A DNA stretch of 64,000 bases from Aquimarina sp. Aq107 (GTDB lineage: Bacteria > Bacteroidota > Bacteroidia > Flavobacteriales > Flavobacteriaceae): assembly GCF_943733665.1 (NCBI RefSeq), contig NZ_OX030782.1, positions 3,458,501 to 3,522,500 of the forward strand, in the 5' to 3' direction. The translations under genes and the position numbers were made by a program. The notes under the pieces are model-generated. The model ran no database searches. It saw nothing but the letters and a program-made list of their open reading frames with translations, and had not been told where the DNA came from. Below are positions 1-11,655 of this stretch, piece by piece; position 1 is the first letter of the stretch; each line of letters starts with the position of its first letter.

Positions 1-2581
1 GGTTTATAACATCTACTAATGAAGTCCTACCGGTAATTCTAGCAGCAAGACCTTCAATAATTTCTTCATTTTTCTTCAAAGGAGTAACCTCTACCCCACG
101 TAATGTTCCACAATCTTCGATATTAACAATAACATCTTGTGCAACATCAACTAAACGACGTGTAAGGTATCCAGCATCGGCAGTTTTAAGTGCAGTATCC
201 GCAAGACCTTTACGAGCACCGTGTGTTGAGATAAAGTACTCAAGAATCGAAAGACCTTCTTTAAAGTTAGAAAGAATTGGATTCTCAATAATCTCTCCAC
301 CAGCTGAATTCGATTTCTTTGGTTTTGCCATTAATCCACGCATACCTGTAAGCTGACGAATCTGTTCTTTAGATCCCCTGGCTCCAGAATCAAGCATCAT
401 ATATACTGAGTTAAACCCTTGCTGATCCTCTCTAATACGTTTCATTGACAATTCTGTCAATTCCGCATTGGTCGATGTCCATATATCAATTACCTGGTTA
501 TAACGCTCATTATTAGTAATAAGACCCATGTTATAATTAGCAACTATATTGTCTACCTGACCATTAGCATCAGCGATCATTTTATGCTTCTCTGCAGGAA
601 TAATAATATCACCTAAACTAAAGGATAATCCTCCTCTAAATGCGAAGTTATATCCTAACGTTTTAATTTCATCTAAGAAAGCAGCAGTTTCTGGTACACT
701 AGTTACTTTTAAAATACCCCCAATAATATCTCTAAGAGATTTTTTGGTTAATACTTCATTAATATAACCAGCTTTTTCAGGAACTTTTTCATTAAATAAA
801 ACTCTACCTGTAGTAGTTTCTATAATTTTAGTTACCACTTCTCCATCTTCGATATCTTTTGTTCTAACCTTAATATTAGCGTTAATATCAAGACGTTTTT
901 CGTTATAAGCAATAACTACTTCTTCTGGAGAATAGAACGTTAAATCCTCACCTTTAATAACTAATTCAGGTGTTGATCTACGAGATTTAGTCATATAGTA
1001 CAGACCCAATACCATATCCTGAGAAGGTACAGTAACCGGCGAACCATTAGCAGGATTCAAAATGTTATGAGAAGCTAACATTAATAATTGTGCTTCCAAT
1101 ATTGCTTCTGGTCCTAATGGTAAATGCACCGCCATCTGATCACCATCAAAATCGGCATTAAATGCTGTACACACTAATGGGTGTAACTGTATTGCTTTAC
1201 CTTCAATAAGTTTTGGCTGGAATGCCTGAATACCTAATCGGTGAAGCGTAGGAGCACGGTTTAGTAATACTGGATGTCCTTTAAGAACATTCTCCAAGAT
1301 ATCCCAAACTACAGGCTCTTTTCTATCTATAATTTTCTTGGCAGACTTTACTGTTTTTACTATACCACGCTCAATCAATTTTCTGATTACAAATGGCTTG
1401 TATAATTCAGCTGCCATATTTTTTGGAAGACCACATTCGAATAATTTCAATTCTGGCCCTACAACAATTACGGAACGAGCAGAATAATCCACACGTTTAC
1501 CTAACAAGTTCTGACGGAAACGTCCTTGTTTTCCTTTTAAAGAATCTGAAAGCGATTTTAAAGGTCTGTTAGAGTCAGTCTTAACCGCAGAAGCTTTACG
1601 AGTATTATCAAACAAAGAATCTACAGATTCTTGTAACATACGTTTTTCATTACGTAAAATTACTTCTGGAGCTTTGATTTCCATCAAACGCTTCAAACGA
1701 TTGTTACGAATAATTACACGACGATATAAATCATTTAAATCAGATGTAGCAAAACGACCACCATCTAACGGTACTAATGGACGTAATTCTGGTGGAATCA
1801 CCGGAACCACTTTAAGAATCATCCACTCTGGACGATTTTCTCTATTCTTATTAGCATCACGTAAAGATTCTACAACCTGAAGACGTTTTAAGGCCTCAGT
1901 TTTACGCTGCTTAGAAGTTTCATTATTTGCCTTATGTCTTAACTCGTAAGATAACTCATCAAGATCAATTCTTTTTAGAATTTCGATAAGACATTCCGCA
2001 CCCATCTTAGCGATAAATTTATTAGGATCTGTATCATCTAGATATAAATTCTCTTGAGGAAGACTATCTAAGATATTAAGATACTCTTCTTCTGTAAGAA
2101 AGTCCATTTTCTGAACTGGCTCACCTTCTTCATTCTTTGCGATACCTGGTTGTATTACTACATAACGTTCGTAGTAAATTATCATATCCAACTTCTTAGA
2201 AGGAAGACCCAATAAATATCCTATTTTATTAGGTAGCGAACGGAAATACCAAATATGTGCAACTGGTACAACTAAATTAATATGACCAACACGATCTCTA
2301 CGAACTTTCTTTTCAGTTACTTCTACACCACATCGATCACACACGATCCCTTTGTAACGAATTCTTTTATATTTACCACAAGCACACTCAAAGTCCTTAA
2401 CAGGTCCAAAAATACGCTCACAGAACAAACCATCACGTTCTGGTTTGTGAGTACGATAATTAATAGTTTCAGGCTTAAGAACCTCTCCCTGTGATGCTGC
2501 TAAAACAGACTCAGGAGATGCTAAACCTATAGAGATCTTATTAAATCTCTTTACTGCATTCTTATCATTATTTCTTGCCAT
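1..2581 (-). CDS. rpoC: DNA-directed RNA polymerase subunit beta' (5' part, runs off the window)
   Basis: Largest subunit of the core RNA polymerase, carrying the catalytic magnesium site. About 860 codons are present; the start is the ATG at 2579-2581 ([16 protein letters not shown]) and the 3' part lies beyond base 1. Seen directly: the N-terminal zinc ribbon ([20 protein letters not shown]), and the invariant [12 protein letters not shown] motif near 1130-1170, whose three Asp residues hold the catalytic Mg. It follows rpoB by about 100 bases with a hairpin between them, as in the usual rpoBC operon. Nothing unusual was seen in the coding part. Confidence 0.98.
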   Translation of the reverse strand, partial: MARNNDKNAVKRFNKISIGLASPESVLAASQGEVLKPETINYRTHKPERDGLFCERIFGPVKDFECACGKYKRIRYKGIVCDRCGVEVTEKKVRRDRVGHINLVVPVAHIWYFRSLPNKIGYLLGLPSKKLDMIIYYERYVVIQPGIAKNEEGEPVQKMDFLTEEEYLNILDSLPQENLYLDDTDPNKFIAKMGAECLIEILKRIDLDELSYELRHKANNETSKQRKTEALKRLQVVESLRDANKNRENRPEWMILKVVPVIPPELRPLVPLDGGRFATSDLNDLYRRVIIRNNRLKRLMEIKAPEVILRNEKRMLQESVDSLFDNTRKASAVKTDSNRPLKSLSDSLKGKQGRFRQNLLGKRVDYSARSVIVVGPELKLFECGLPKNMAAELYKPFVIRKLIERGIVKTVKSAKKIIDRKEPVVWDILENVLKGHPVLLNRAPTLHRLGIQAFQPKLIEGKAIQLHPLVCTAFNADFDGDQMAVHLPLGPEAILEAQLLMLASHNILNPANGSPVTVPSQDMVLGLYYMTKSRRSTPELVIKGEDLTFYSPEEVVIAYNEKRLDINANIKVRTKDIEDGEVVTKIIETTTGRVLFNEKVPEKAGYINEVLTKKSLRDIIGGILKVTSVPETAAFLDEIKTLGYNFAFRGGLSFSLGDIIIPAEKHKMIADANGQVDNIVANYNMGLITNNERYNQVIDIWTSTNAELTELSMKRIREDQQGFNSVYMMLDSGARGSKEQIRQLTGMRGLMAKPKKSNSAGGEIIENPILSNFKEGLSILEYFISTHGARKGLADTALKTADAGYLTRRLVDVAQDVIVNIEDCGTLRGVEVTPLKKNEEIIEGLAARITGRTSLVDVIN

Positions 2582-2638
2582 AATATATGGTTACTTAAGA
2601 ATTATTGTAATTTAATTTTGAATAACAAATAGTGTAAA

Positions 2639-2666
2639 CGTACCCTTTGATTACTCTCGGGGTACG
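2639..2666 (-). promoter_or_regulatory. hairpin in the rpoB-rpoC spacer
   Basis: Perfect 7-bp inverted repeat (CGTACCC / GGGTACG at 2639-2645 and 2660-2666) with a 14-base loop, lying in the 100-base spacer between rpoB and rpoC. There is no U-run after it on the coding strand, so it is more likely an RNA processing or stability element than a terminator. Function is inference only. Confidence 0.4.
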
Positions 2667-2681
2667 ATTTCCTAATCTATA

Positions 2682-5600
2682 TTATTCTTCTAATCTGATA
2701 TCTAGACCAAGACCTTTCAATTCGTGCATAAGTACGTTGAATGATTCTGGTAATCCAGGTTCTGGCATAGGCTCACCTTTAACAATACTTTCGTATGTTT
2801 TAGCTCTTCCTATAACATCATCAGATTTAACAGTCAATATCTCACGAAGGGTAGCAGAAGCACCATATGCCTCTAATGCCCAAACTTCCATCTCTCCAAA
2901 ACGCTGACCTCCAAACTGAGCTTTACCACCAAGTGGTTGCTGAGTAATCAATGAATAAGGACCAATAGAACGTGCGTGCATTTTGTCATCAACCATATGA
3001 CCTAACTTAAGCATGTAAATCACACCTACAGTTGCCGGTTGATCAAAACGATCTCCTGTACCACCATCATATAAATATGTATGACCAAATCTTGGAATAC
3101 CAGCTTCATCTGTAAATTCATTAATCTGATCTAAAGAAGCTCCATCAAAAATTGGAGTAGCATATTTTCTACCTAATTTCTGACCAGCCCAACCTAGTAC
3201 AGTTTCATAGATCTGACCAATATTCATACGAGAAGGTACCCCTAGTGGATTCAATACAATATCTACTGGTGTTCCATCTTCTAAGAATGGCATATCTTCT
3301 TCTCTTACGATACGGGCAACAATACCTTTGTTACCGTGACGACCTGCCATCTTATCACCTACTTTTAGTTTACGTTTTTTAGCAATGTAAACTTTAGCAA
3401 GTTTTATAATTCCAGAAGGTAATTCATCTCCCACAGAGATCGTAAATTTCTCTCTACGCAAGTTACCTTGTAAATCATTTTCTTTAATCTTAAAGTTATG
3501 GATAAGATCCGCAACCATCTTATTAAGACTATCATCAGTAGTCCAAGTCCCTTTAGTAAGATGAGCATAATCATCAACACTATTAAGCATTTTTTGAGTA
3601 AACTTCTTACCTTTTGGAAGTACTTCTTCTCCTAAATCGTTAATAACTCCTTGCGAAGTTTTACCTCCAACGATTACGAATAATTTATCTACTAACTCTG
3701 CCTTTAATAATGCAAATTTAGCGTCATACGATCGCTCTAAGATTGAAATATCTTCTTTATCCTGAGAACGCTTACGCTTATCCTTTATCGCACGAGCAAA
3801 TAATTTCTTATCTATAACAACACCATGTAAAGATGGTGAAGCTTTTAAAGAAGCATCTTTAACATCTCCAGCTTTATCACCAAAGATAGCTCTTAATAAT
3901 TTCTCTTCTGGTGTAGGATCACTTTCTCCTTTTGGCGTAATCTTACCGATAAGAATATCTCCTGGCTTAATCTCAGCACCAACACGGATCATTCCGTTTT
4001 CATCAAGATCCTTAGTCGCTTCTTCAGAAACATTAGGAATATCGTTAGTTAATTCTTCATTCCCTAACTTAGTATCTCTTACTTCTAAAGAGTACTCATC
4101 GATATGAATAGAAGTAAAGATATCATCTCTAACAACCTTCTCAGAAATTACGATTGCATCCTCAAAGTTATATCCTTTCCAAGGCATGAAGGCAACCTTC
4201 ATATTTCTTCCTAAAGCAAGTTCTCCATTTTCAGTTGCATAACCTTGACATAGAACCTGTCCTTTATTTACTCTATCACCAACTCTTACGATCGGTTTAA
4301 GATTAATAGAAGTACCTTGATTCGTTTTACGGAATTTAATAAGATTATAAGTTTTAGAATCACTATCAAAACTTACCATTCTTTGTTCTTCCGTTCTATC
4401 ATACTTAATAGTTATCTTTTGTGCATCTACATACTCAACAACTCCTGCTCCTTCTGAGTTAATTAATACACGAGAATCTGAAGCTACTTGACGCTCTAGT
4501 CCTGTACCAACAATTGGTGCATCAACTCTTAATAATGGTACTGCCTGACGCATCATATTCGATCCCATCAATGCACGGTTCGCATCATCATGTTCTAAGA
4601 AAGGAATTAAAGATGCAGAAATAGAGGCAATTTGATTAGGAGCAACATCAGCATAATTTACAGATGCTGGTTCTATCACCGGGAAGTCACCTTCCATACG
4701 AGCAATTACCTTATCACTTTGAATCTTACCATCTTCTTCTAACGGCAAGTTCGCTTGCATTATTAATTTTTCTTCCTCTTCCTCCGCACTTAAGTATCTA
4801 AACTCACTTAAATCTACTTTTCCATCTTCAACTTTACGGTAAGGAGTTTCTAAGAACCCCATTGAATTCACTTTGGCAAAAACTGCTAGTGAAGATATTA
4901 ATCCAATATTCGGTCCTTCTGGAGTTTCAATTGGACATAAACGACCATAGTGTGTATAATGTACATCTCGAACCTCGAAACCAGCACGCTCTCTTGATAA
5001 ACCACCTGGTCCTAAAGCAGAAAGTCGACGCTTGTGCGTAATCTCTGCTAATGGATTCGTTTGATCCATAAACTGAGATAACTGATTCGTCCCGAAGAAA
5101 GAATTAATTACAGAAGACAATGTCTTTGCATTAATCAAATCAATAGGTGTAAATACTTCATTATCTCTAACATTCATACGTTCACGAATTGTACGTGCCA
5201 TACGTGCTAGACCAACTCCAAACTGTTGTGATAATTGTTCTCCTACAGTTCTTACACGACGGTTAGAAAGGTGATCAATATCATCAATCTCAGCTTTTGA
5301 ATTGATTAACTCAATTAAGTATTTTATAATAGTAATAATATCTTCTTTAGTAAGCACTTGCTTATCCATTTCAATATTAAGACCTAGTTTTTTATTCATT
5401 CTATAACGACCTACTTCACCAAGGTTGTAACGTTGATCAGAGAAGAATAACTTGTCAATAATACCCCTTGCAGTCTCCTCATCAGGCGGTTCTGCATTAC
5501 GTAATTGACGGTATATATGTTCTACGGCTTCCTTTTCAGAATTCGTAGGATCTTTTTGTAATGTATTATGGATTATCGCATAATCACCTTTCTGATTATC

Positions 5601-6491
5601 TTCTTTATGAAGCAAAATAGTTTTAGCTCCAGAATCCACGATCTCATCTAAGTGATCTTTATCAAGAACAGTATCACGATCTAATACAATTTCGTTACGC
5701 TCTATAGAAACAACCTCTCCTGTATCCTCATCTACGAAATCCTCATGCCATGTATTTAATACACGTGCCGCTAACTTACGCCCTAGTACTTTTTTCAATC
5801 CAGATTTAGAAACTTTTACTTCTTCTGCAAGATCAAAAATTTCTAAAATATCCTTATCTCTTTCAAACCCTATAGCACGGAAAAGAGTAGTTACTGGTAA
5901 TTTTTTCTTTCTATCAATATATGCGTACATAACGCTATTGATATCTGTTGCAAATTCTATCCAAGATCCTTTAAAAGGAATTACTCTTGCAGAATATAGC
6001 TTAGTTCCATTTGCATGGAATGATTGTCCAAAGAAAACACCTGGTGAACGGTGTAATTGAGATACAACAACACGTTCTGCTCCATTAATACAGAATGTAC
6101 CACTAGGAGTCATATAAGGAATTGTTCCTAAATATACGTCCTGTACAATCGTCTCAAAATCTTCGTGTTCAGGATCGGTACAGAAAAGTTTTAGACGCGC
6201 CTTAAGCGGAACACTATATGTAAGACCTCTCTCTATACATTCTTGCAAATCATATCTTGGTGGGTCTACAAAGTAGTCTAAAAATTCAAGTACAAATTGA
6301 TTACGTGTGTCCGTAATCGGGAAATTTTCCATGAAGGTATTATAAAGACCTTCATTTCCTCTTTCTTCTGACTTTGTTTCTAATTGAAAAAAGTCTTGAA
6401 AGGATTTGATCTGTATATCCAAGAAATCAGGATAATCAGGTCTATTCTTTACGGAAGAAAAATTCAATCTTTCAGTTTGCGTTGCTAACAT
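2682..6491 (-). CDS. rpoB: DNA-directed RNA polymerase subunit beta
   Basis: Second-largest RNA polymerase core subunit, forming the DNA/RNA channel and the rifampicin pocket; 1269 aa from the ATG at 6491 (the codon before it, at 6492-6494, is a TTG that should not be used). The rifampicin region reads [20 protein letters not shown] followed by LSALGPGG, with the Asp, His and Ser positions that are mutated in resistant strains all wild type, so a rifampicin-sensitive enzyme is predicted. The region ending [10 protein letters not shown] and the C-terminal [13 protein letters not shown] block are standard. Lies downstream of rplL in the rplKAJL-rpoBC cluster. Confidence 0.98.
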   Translation of the reverse strand: MLATQTERLNFSSVKNRPDYPDFLDIQIKSFQDFFQLETKSEERGNEGLYNTFMENFPITDTRNQFVLEFLDYFVDPPRYDLQECIERGLTYSVPLKARLKLFCTDPEHEDFETIVQDVYLGTIPYMTPSGTFCINGAERVVVSQLHRSPGVFFGQSFHANGTKLYSARVIPFKGSWIEFATDINSVMYAYIDRKKKLPVTTLFRAIGFERDKDILEIFDLAEEVKVSKSGLKKVLGRKLAARVLNTWHEDFVDEDTGEVVSIERNEIVLDRDTVLDKDHLDEIVDSGAKTILLHKEDNQKGDYAIIHNTLQKDPTNSEKEAVEHIYRQLRNAEPPDEETARGIIDKLFFSDQRYNLGEVGRYRMNKKLGLNIEMDKQVLTKEDIITIIKYLIELINSKAEIDDIDHLSNRRVRTVGEQLSQQFGVGLARMARTIRERMNVRDNEVFTPIDLINAKTLSSVINSFFGTNQLSQFMDQTNPLAEITHKRRLSALGPGGLSRERAGFEVRDVHYTHYGRLCPIETPEGPNIGLISSLAVFAKVNSMGFLETPYRKVEDGKVDLSEFRYLSAEEEEEKLIMQANLPLEEDGKIQSDKVIARMEGDFPVIEPASVNYADVAPNQIASISASLIPFLEHDDANRALMGSNMMRQAVPLLRVDAPIVGTGLERQVASDSRVLINSEGAGVVEYVDAQKITIKYDRTEEQRMVSFDSDSKTYNLIKFRKTNQGTSINLKPIVRVGDRVNKGQVLCQGYATENGELALGRNMKVAFMPWKGYNFEDAIVISEKVVRDDIFTSIHIDEYSLEVRDTKLGNEELTNDIPNVSEEATKDLDENGMIRVGAEIKPGDILIGKITPKGESDPTPEEKLLRAIFGDKAGDVKDASLKASPSLHGVVIDKKLFARAIKDKRKRSQDKEDISILERSYDAKFALLKAELVDKLFVIVGGKTSQGVINDLGEEVLPKGKKFTQKMLNSVDDYAHLTKGTWTTDDSLNKMVADLIHNFKIKENDLQGNLRREKFTISVGDELPSGIIKLAKVYIAKKRKLKVGDKMAGRHGNKGIVARIVREEDMPFLEDGTPVDIVLNPLGVPSRMNIGQIYETVLGWAGQKLGRKYATPIFDGASLDQINEFTDEAGIPRFGHTYLYDGGTGDRFDQPATVGVIYMLKLGHMVDDKMHARSIGPYSLITQQPLGGKAQFGGQRFGEMEVWALEAYGASATLREILTVKSDDVIGRAKTYESIVKGEPMPEPGLPESFNVLMHELKGLGLDIRLEE

Positions 6492-6561
6492 CAATGGACG
6501 GAATTAAATTAAAATTTAAAAAACAGCGTATTTTAATACATCATATTTATATACGCAAAAT

Positions 6562-6598
6562 GGTTTAGACCTTAGAGAAAATTCTCCAGGTCTAAACC
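6562..6598 (-). promoter_or_regulatory. hairpin between rplL and rpoB (putative attenuator/processing site)
   Basis: Perfect 11-bp inverted repeat (GGTTTAGACCT at 6562-6572, AGGTCTAAACC at 6588-6598), with a further 4 bp inside the loop (GAGA/TCTC). On the coding strand it is followed by only ATTTTG, so termination would be partial. Position matches the known rplL-rpoB attenuator and RNase III site of E. coli, which lowers rpoBC expression relative to ribosomal proteins; the same role here is inference. Confidence 0.6.
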
Positions 6599-6620
6599 TC
6601 TATGTCAATATTTGGTAAGC

Positions 6621-6995
6621 TTACTTAAGCTCAACCTCTGCTCCAGCCTCTTCTAATTGAGCTTTAAGAGCTTCTGCTTCATCTTTTGCTACTCCTTCTT
6701 TGATTGCACTTGGAGCACCATCAACTAATCCTTTAGCGTCTTTAAGACCTAGACCAGTTAATTCTTTTACTAATTTTACAACTGCTAACTTAGCACCTCC
6801 TGGAGCTTTAAGAATTACATCAAATTCTGATTTTTCTTCTGCAGCTTCACCACCACCAGCACCACCAGCAGCAACAGCTACTGCAGCAGCAGCAGGCTCA
6901 ATACCATACTCTTCTTTTAGTATATCTGCTAATTCATTAACTTCTTTTACAGTTAAGTTAACTAATTGTTCTGCGAAATCTTTTAAATCTGCCAT
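6621..6995 (-). CDS. rplL: 50S ribosomal protein L7/L12
   Basis: Stalk protein of the large subunit, present as dimers bound to L10 and recruiting translational GTPases. 124 aa, normal length. The N-terminal dimerisation helix (about 1-30), an Ala/Gly-rich hinge (about 35-52) and the C-terminal globular domain with the conserved [18 protein letters not shown] segment are all visible. It sits 67 bases downstream of rplJ and is separated from rpoB by a strong hairpin. ATG start at 6995. Confidence 0.98.
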   Translation of the reverse strand: MADLKDFAEQLVNLTVKEVNELADILKEEYGIEPAAAAVAVAAGGAGGGEAAEEKSEFDVILKAPGGAKLAVVKLVKELTGLGLKDAKGLVDGAPSAIKEGVAKDEAEALKAQLEEAGAEVELK

Positions 6996-7062
6996 TTTCT
7001 ATCGTTTTAAATAATTTTTTTAATTGAAATATAATTTGTTAAAAAGTGCGTACACGCTTAGA

Positions 7063-7584
7063 TTATCCTTCTTTCTCGGATAATGTTTTAAGAATACCAG
7101 CTATAGTACCACCACTTGACTTTAATGCCGAAATAACATTCTTAGCAGGTGATTGTAACAAGCCAATAATATCTCCGATAACTTCTTCCTTAGACTTGAT
7201 ATTAACAAGTGCCTCTAAGTTTTCATCACCTACAAAAATAGCTGACTCTACAAAAGCTCCCTTTAATAAAGGTTTTTCAGATTTCTTACGAAATTCCTTA
7301 ATAACCTTCGCTGGAGCATTTCCTGTTTCAGAAAACATAATAGAAGTATTACCTTTTAATACCTCAGGCAATTCTCCAAACTCCTTATCTGATTTCTCCA
7401 TTGCCTTAGCAAGGAGCGTATTCTTAATTACTTTTAATGATACGTTAGCTTTAAAACAAGCTCTACGTAAATTTGAAGTTGCTCCTGCATCTAATCCTGA
7501 AATATCAGCTAAATAAATATTAGAGTTTTCAGCTAACTGAGCAGTTAAGTCTTCAATTACTTGTGATTTTTCTTCTCTTGTCAT
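7063..7584 (-). CDS. rplJ: 50S ribosomal protein L10
   Basis: Base of the ribosomal stalk; its C-terminal helix binds L7/L12 dimers and its N-terminal domain binds 23S rRNA. 173 aa, typical for the family (MTREEKSQVIEDLTAQLAE start; central KNTLLAKAMEKS). Start ATG at 7584, only 15 bases after the rplA stop, so translation is probably coupled in the rplKAJL operon. In many bacteria L10-L12 represses its own mRNA leader; with such a short spacer no separate leader is visible here. Confidence 0.97.
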   Translation of the reverse strand: MTREEKSQVIEDLTAQLAENSNIYLADISGLDAGATSNLRRACFKANVSLKVIKNTLLAKAMEKSDKEFGELPEVLKGNTSIMFSETGNAPAKVIKEFRKKSEKPLLKGAFVESAIFVGDENLEALVNIKSKEEVIGDIIGLLQSPAKNVISALKSSGGTIAGILKTLSEKEG

Positions 7585-7599
7585 AATCGTATATCTTAA

Positions 7600-8295
7600 T
7601 TACCCAGCAAAGTGCTTAGAATCAATTTCTAAACTAGGGCTCATAGTAGAAGACATATAAATAGATTTTATATATACACCTTTAGCAGCCACAGGTTTTA
7701 ACTTCACCAATGTTGTTAATAATTCTTTTGCATTTCCCGCTATCTTATCAGCAGAAAAAGATGACTTCCCAATTGCAGCGTGAACGATTCCTGTCTTATC
7801 AACTTTGAAATCTATCTTACCAGCTTTAACATCAGAAACAGCCTTAGCTATATCCATAGTTACAGTACCAGTCTTTGGGTTAGGCATTAAACCACGAGGT
7901 CCTAAAACTCGACCTAATGGACCTAATTTACCCATCACACTTGGCATAGTGATAATCACATCTACATCAGTCCATCCACCTTTGATTTTATCAAGATACT
8001 CATCAAGACCTACAAAATCAGCACCAGCTTCTTTAGCTTCAGCTTCTTTATCTGGTGTTACCAATGCAAGAACTTTAACATCCTTTCCTGTTCCGTGAGG
8101 TAAAGTTACCACACCACGTACCATTTGATTAGCTTTACGAGGATCTACGTTCAAACGAACTGCTAAATCTACAGATGCATCAAAATTTACGTTTGTTATT
8201 TCTTTTACTAAAGCAGAAGCTTCGTCTACTGAATATGATTTATTCTTTTCAACTTTAGCTCTAACTTCTTTTTGCTTTTTAGTTACTTTTGCCAT
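7600..8295 (-). CDS. rplA: 50S ribosomal protein L1
   Basis: L1 stalk protein that helps tRNA leave the E site; in E. coli it also represses its own operon by binding the rplK leader. 231 aa, usual length. The conserved block [16 protein letters not shown] is present around residues 125-140. Start ATG at 8295, 18 bases from the rplK stop, so the two genes form one transcription unit. Confidence 0.98.
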   Translation of the reverse strand: MAKVTKKQKEVRAKVEKNKSYSVDEASALVKEITNVNFDASVDLAVRLNVDPRKANQMVRGVVTLPHGTGKDVKVLALVTPDKEAEAKEAGADFVGLDEYLDKIKGGWTDVDVIITMPSVMGKLGPLGRVLGPRGLMPNPKTGTVTMDIAKAVSDVKAGKIDFKVDKTGIVHAAIGKSSFSADKIAGNAKELLTTLVKLKPVAAKGVYIKSIYMSSTMSPSLEIDSKHFAG

Positions 8296-8313
8296 TTTCT
8301 ACACGTTTTTGGA

Positions 8314-8751
8314 TTAAAAAGGAGCTTGTCCTTTTACAGTTACACCCATTGAACGAGCGGTACCGGCTATCATTTTCATAGCAGATTCAACAGTAAATGC
8401 ATTCAAATCTTGCATTTTATCTTCTGCTATTGCACGAACTTGATCCCAAGTAACACTAGCTACTTTCTTACGATTTGGCTCTCCTGAACCCTTTTTCGTT
8501 TTTGCTGCTTCCAGTATTTGAACTGCTGCAGGTGGAGTTTTAATTACAAAATCAAAAGATTTGTCTTTGTAAACATTGATAACAACCGGTAATACTTTAC
8601 CAGCCTTATCTTGTGTTCTACCATTGAATTGCTTACAGAATTCCATGATATTCACTCCGGCAGCACCTAAAGCAGGTCCAACTGGTGGGGACGGATTAGC
8701 CGCTCCTCCACGTACTTGAAGTTTTACAACCTTACTTATCTCTTTAGCCAT
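8314..8751 (-). CDS. rplK: 50S ribosomal protein L11
   Basis: L11 binds the GTPase-associated centre of 23S rRNA and is the target region of thiostrepton and the sensor side of stringent RelA activation. 145 aa; the N-terminal proline-rich [11 protein letters not shown] motif and C-terminal rRNA-binding [10 protein letters not shown] helix are present. First gene after nusG, with a 77-base spacer carrying a hairpin. Confidence 0.98.
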   Translation of the reverse strand: MAKEISKVVKLQVRGGAANPSPPVGPALGAAGVNIMEFCKQFNGRTQDKAGKVLPVVINVYKDKSFDFVIKTPPAAVQILEAAKTKKGSGEPNRKKVASVTWDQVRAIAEDKMQDLNAFTVESAMKMIAGTARSMGVTVKGQAPF

Positions 8752-8769
8752 TTTTCTAATTTTAAATTA

Positions 8770-8806
8770 GAATTGTTCTATAAAGTGGAAGCAATAAGAA
8801 CAATTC
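8770..8806 (-). promoter_or_regulatory. hairpin in the rplK leader (nusG-rplK spacer)
   Basis: Perfect 10-bp inverted repeat (GAATTGTTCT at 8770-8779, AGAACAATTC at 8797-8806) with a 17-base loop, between the nusG stop and the rplK start. No U-run follows. In other bacteria L1 binds a structured rplK leader to repress the operon; this is the natural place for such a site, but the hairpin was not matched to the L1 consensus. Confidence 0.4.
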
Positions 8807-8828
8807 AGGATATATAATGTAACAATTA

Positions 8829-9383
8829 TTATACTTTTTCAACTTGCATATAGCTTAACTCCAATGGTGTCTTTCTTCCAAAAATCTTTACCATTACTTC
8901 CAGCTTACGCTTTTCTTCATTTACTTTCTCTACTGTACCATTGAAACCATTAAATGGGCCATCAATTACTTTAACTGTTTCTCCAACAGTATAAGGAATA
9001 GCCACATTATCAGTTTTCACAGCAAGTTCATCTACCTTACCTAACATTCTATTAATTTCTGCTTTTCTTAAAGGAACAGGATCTCCACCCTTTACTTCTC
9101 CAAGAAAACCAATAACTCCATTAATAGACTTTATTATATGAGGAATTTCTCCAGACAGGTTAGCTTCTATCATAACATATCCAGGAAAATACACTCTTTC
9201 CTTATTTATTTTCTTTCCGTTACGAATCTGTACTACCTTTTCAGTCGGCACCAAGATCTGAGAAACATAATCCTCCATACCCATATGAGCGATTTCTCTC
9301 TCAATATAGTCCTTGACCTTATTTTCTTGCCCACTTACAGCACGTACAACGTACCATTTTTTTGTATTACTAACTTCAGCCAT
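8829..9383 (-). CDS. nusG: transcription termination/antitermination protein NusG
   Basis: NusG binds elongating RNA polymerase through its N-terminal NGN domain and couples it to Rho or the ribosome through the C-terminal KOW domain. 184 aa. NGN begins WYVVRAVSGQENKVKDYIE; KOW is VGETVKVIDGPFNGFNGTVE near residues 128-148. Start ATG at 9383, 5 bases after the secE stop, so it is translationally linked with secE. Confidence 0.98.
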   Translation of the reverse strand: MAEVSNTKKWYVVRAVSGQENKVKDYIEREIAHMGMEDYVSQILVPTEKVVQIRNGKKINKERVYFPGYVMIEANLSGEIPHIIKSINGVIGFLGEVKGGDPVPLRKAEINRMLGKVDELAVKTDNVAIPYTVGETVKVIDGPFNGFNGTVEKVNEEKRKLEVMVKIFGRKTPLELSYMQVEKV

Positions 9384-9388
9384 AATAA

Positions 9389-9586
9389 TTATGATTTAAC
9401 TAAAGTGAAATAATACTCTATCAAATTACTAAACACAGTATCCACTCCCCAGATAGCTAGCGAAAAAATAACAGAAAATACAATAGTAACTAAAGTCAAT
9501 CTTTGTGCTTCTGCCCAAGGAGTCCAAGTAACGTGATTTTTCAACTCGCTATATGATTCCGAAATATAATTTATTAATCCAGCCAT
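9389..9586 (-). CDS. secE: preprotein translocase subunit SecE
   Basis: Small essential subunit of the SecYEG channel in the inner membrane. 65 aa with the single transmembrane helix (about 31-55) and the conserved amphipathic region before it (ELKNHVTWTPWAEAQ), the form usual in non-enterobacterial species. Between tRNA-Trp and nusG, the standard order. Confidence 0.96.
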   Translation of the reverse strand: MAGLINYISESYSELKNHVTWTPWAEAQRLTLVTIVFSVIFSLAIWGVDTVFSNLIEYYFTLVKS

Positions 9587-9676
9587 CTTTTTATTCTTTT
9601 TAACGACAAACCTGTCACTTGAAACTTATCTTAAAATCATTATGCTTTTAAACATATATAATTCCAACTTTCTAAG

Positions 9677-9749
9677 CACGGGTTGAGAGGCTCGAACTCC
9701 CGACACCTGGTTTTGGAGACCAGTGCTCTACCAACTGAGCTAAACCCGT
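9677..9749 (-). tRNA. tRNA-Trp (CCA anticodon)
   Basis: 73-nt cloverleaf with acceptor stem ACGGGTT/AACCCGT, loop CTCCAAA giving anticodon CCA, and discriminator G expected for Trp. The T-arm GGGAGTTCGAGCCTCTC type is intact. CCA end is not encoded. Lies between tuf and secE. Confidence 0.97.
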
Positions 9750-9806
9750 ATACATAAGTCAAGGTATTCGTCGTAACGAATACCTTTCCTTATATCATCT
9801 ATATTA

Positions 9807-10994
9807 TTAGTCTAAAATTTCAGTTACCTGACCGGCACCTACTGTTCTACCACCTTCACGGATCGCAAAACGAAGACCTACATTCATTGCAATTGGCTGA
9901 ATAAGCTCAACAGTAATAGTTAAGTTATCTCCAGGCATTACCATTTCAACACCATCAGGAAGCGCAATGTTTCCAGTTACATCAGTTGTACGAACGTAGA
10001 ACTGAGGACGGTAGTTATTATGGAATGGAGTGTGACGTCCACCTTCTTCTTTCTTAAGGATATAAACCTCAGCTTTGAATTTAGCGTGTGGAGTTACAGA
10101 TCCCGGCTTAGTAATTACCATACCACGAGAAATCTGAGTTTTCTCAATACCTCTTAATAAGATACCTGCGTTATCTCCAGCTTCTCCTCTATCAAGGATC
10201 TGACGGAACATCTCGATACCTGTTATAGTAGAGGTTAATTTTTCAGCACCCATACCGATGATCTCAACAGGATCTCCAGTGTTAGCAATACCTGTTTCTA
10301 TACGTCCAGTTGCTACAGTACCACGACCAGTAATAGAAAATACATCTTCAATCGGCATTAAGAAATCTTTATCGATTTCACGTAATGGCTCCTCGATCCA
10401 AGCATCTACTTCTTTCATTAATTCTAAAACCGTATCAACCCACTTCTGTTCTCCATTAAGAGCTCCAAGTGCAGATCCAGCAACTACAGGTCCATTATCT
10501 CCATCATACTCATAGAAAGAAAGAAGATCTCTAACCTCCATCTCTACTAATTCTAAAAGCTCCTCATCATCAACCATATCCACTTTATTAAGGAATACAA
10601 CGATTCTTGGAATACCTACCTGACGTCCTAAAAGGATGTGCTCACGAGTTTGTGGCATAGGTCCATCAGTAGCAGCTACCACTAATATAGCACCATCCAT
10701 CTGAGCAGCACCAGTTACCATGTTCTTTACATAATCGGCGTGACCTGGACAGTCAACGTGTGCATAGTGACGATTAGCTGTTTGGTATTCTACGTGAGAT
10801 GTATTAATTGTAATACCTCTTTCTTTTTCTTCTGGAGCGTTATCGATAGTATCGAAATCTCTAGCCTCAGAAAGACCAGCATCTGCCAATACCTTAGTAA
10901 TAGCAGCCGTTAAAGTTGTTTTACCGTGATCAACGTGTCCAATAGTACCAATATTTAAGTGCGGTTTGGAACGATCAAAAGTTTCCTTTGCCAT
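9807..10994 (-). CDS. tuf: elongation factor Tu
   Basis: GTPase that delivers aminoacyl-tRNA to the ribosome. 395 aa, full length. G1 is GHVDHGKT, G2 contains [10 protein letters not shown]3 is DCPGHADY and G4 is NKVD; domains II and III follow with the usual [13 protein letters not shown] and C-terminal [15 protein letters not shown]. Flanked upstream by tRNA-Thr (GGT) and downstream by tRNA-Trp, the arrangement found in many bacteria, so it is probably processed from a tRNA-tuf-tRNA transcript. Confidence 0.99.
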   Translation of the reverse strand: MAKETFDRSKPHLNIGTIGHVDHGKTTLTAAITKVLADAGLSEARDFDTIDNAPEEKERGITINTSHVEYQTANRHYAHVDCPGHADYVKNMVTGAAQMDGAILVVAATDGPMPQTREHILLGRQVGIPRIVVFLNKVDMVDDEELLELVEMEVRDLLSFYEYDGDNGPVVAGSALGALNGEQKWVDTVLELMKEVDAWIEEPLREIDKDFLMPIEDVFSITGRGTVATGRIETGIANTGDPVEIIGMGAEKLTSTITGIEMFRQILDRGEAGDNAGILLRGIEKTQISRGMVITKPGSVTPHAKFKAEVYILKKEEGGRHTPFHNNYRPQFYVRTTDVTGNIALPDGVEMVMPGDNLTITVELIQPIAMNVGLRFAIREGGRTVGAGQVTEILD

Positions 10995-11052
10995 AATTAA
11001 TTTATTTAATCTTAGTTATATATTAGTGTTCAATTAATGCTTCTGAACCAAG

Positions 11053-11124
11053 AGCCAATGACGAGATTTGAACTCGTGACCTCTTCCTTACCAAGGAAAC
11101 GCTCTACCCCTGAGCTACACCGGC
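11053..11124 (-). tRNA. tRNA-Thr (GGT anticodon)
   Basis: 72-nt cloverleaf; anticodon loop TTGGTAA gives GGT. Acceptor stem GCCGGTG/CATTGGC with two G-U pairs. 58 bases upstream of tuf on the same strand, in the tRNA-Thr/Tyr/Gly/Thr-tuf array. Confidence 0.96.
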
Positions 11125-11249
11125 TTTTTAAAGTACACAATGATAAACCAGAGTCCTTTATTTAACATAAAAAGAAAACCGATTCATCACATTCTATTTT
11201 AAAAATCCAATGCTAATAATGCATCAAGATTAGCTCTGTATTTTTTAAG

Positions 11250-11322
11250 AGCGGGAGACCAGGTTCGAACTGGCGACATTCAGCTTGGAAGGCTGACGCT
11301 CTACCAACTGAGCTACTCCCGC
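11250..11322 (-). tRNA. tRNA-Gly (TCC anticodon)
   Basis: 73-nt cloverleaf; acceptor GCGGGAG/CTCCCGC, anticodon loop CTTCCAA giving TCC. No encoded CCA. Third gene of the tRNA array before tuf. Confidence 0.97.
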
Positions 11323-11355
11323 GATTTACAATTTTGAAATCAAAATTGAAGGTTG

Positions 11356-11438
11356 TGGGGAGAGCAGGATTCGAACCTGCGAAGTTAAAAAACAACAGAT
11401 TTACAGTCTGTCCTCGTTGGCCGCTTGAGTATCTCCCC
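11356..11438 (-). tRNA. tRNA-Tyr (GTA anticodon)
   Basis: 83-nt class II tRNA with a long variable arm; acceptor GGGGAGA/TCTCCCC, anticodon loop CTGTAAA giving GTA, discriminator A. The long variable arm is as expected for bacterial tRNA-Tyr. Confidence 0.97.
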
Positions 11439-11560
11439 AATTTAAATCATTATTTTAGAATGAACTTCTAAATTTCGAAGCGCAAAAGTAATCAAATATT
11501 TTACAATTCAAAATTTTACAAAAAAAAGGTTTATTTTTTTTAAATCTTAACCTTTTTTTG

Positions 11561-11634
11561 AGCCGATGGAGGGACTCGAACCCACGACCTGCTGATTACA
11601 AATCAGCTGCTCTAGCCAGCTGAGCTACATCGGC
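11561..11634 (-). tRNA. tRNA-Thr (TGT anticodon)
   Basis: 74-nt cloverleaf; acceptor GCCGATG/CATCGGC, anticodon loop TTTGTAA giving TGT. First gene of the tRNA array; the promoter for the array probably lies just upstream, between it and the hpf terminator. Confidence 0.97.
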
Positions 11635-11655
11635 TTTTGGTTACTTTTTTAAGCA

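Noticed and set aside
7046..7516. 156-codon plus-strand frame in rplJ
   Set aside because: Antisense to a conserved ribosomal protein gene; a shadow frame.
11213..11440. 75-codon frame on the minus strand
   Set aside because: It lies across tRNA-Gly and tRNA-Tyr; the reading frame is a by-product of the tRNA sequences.
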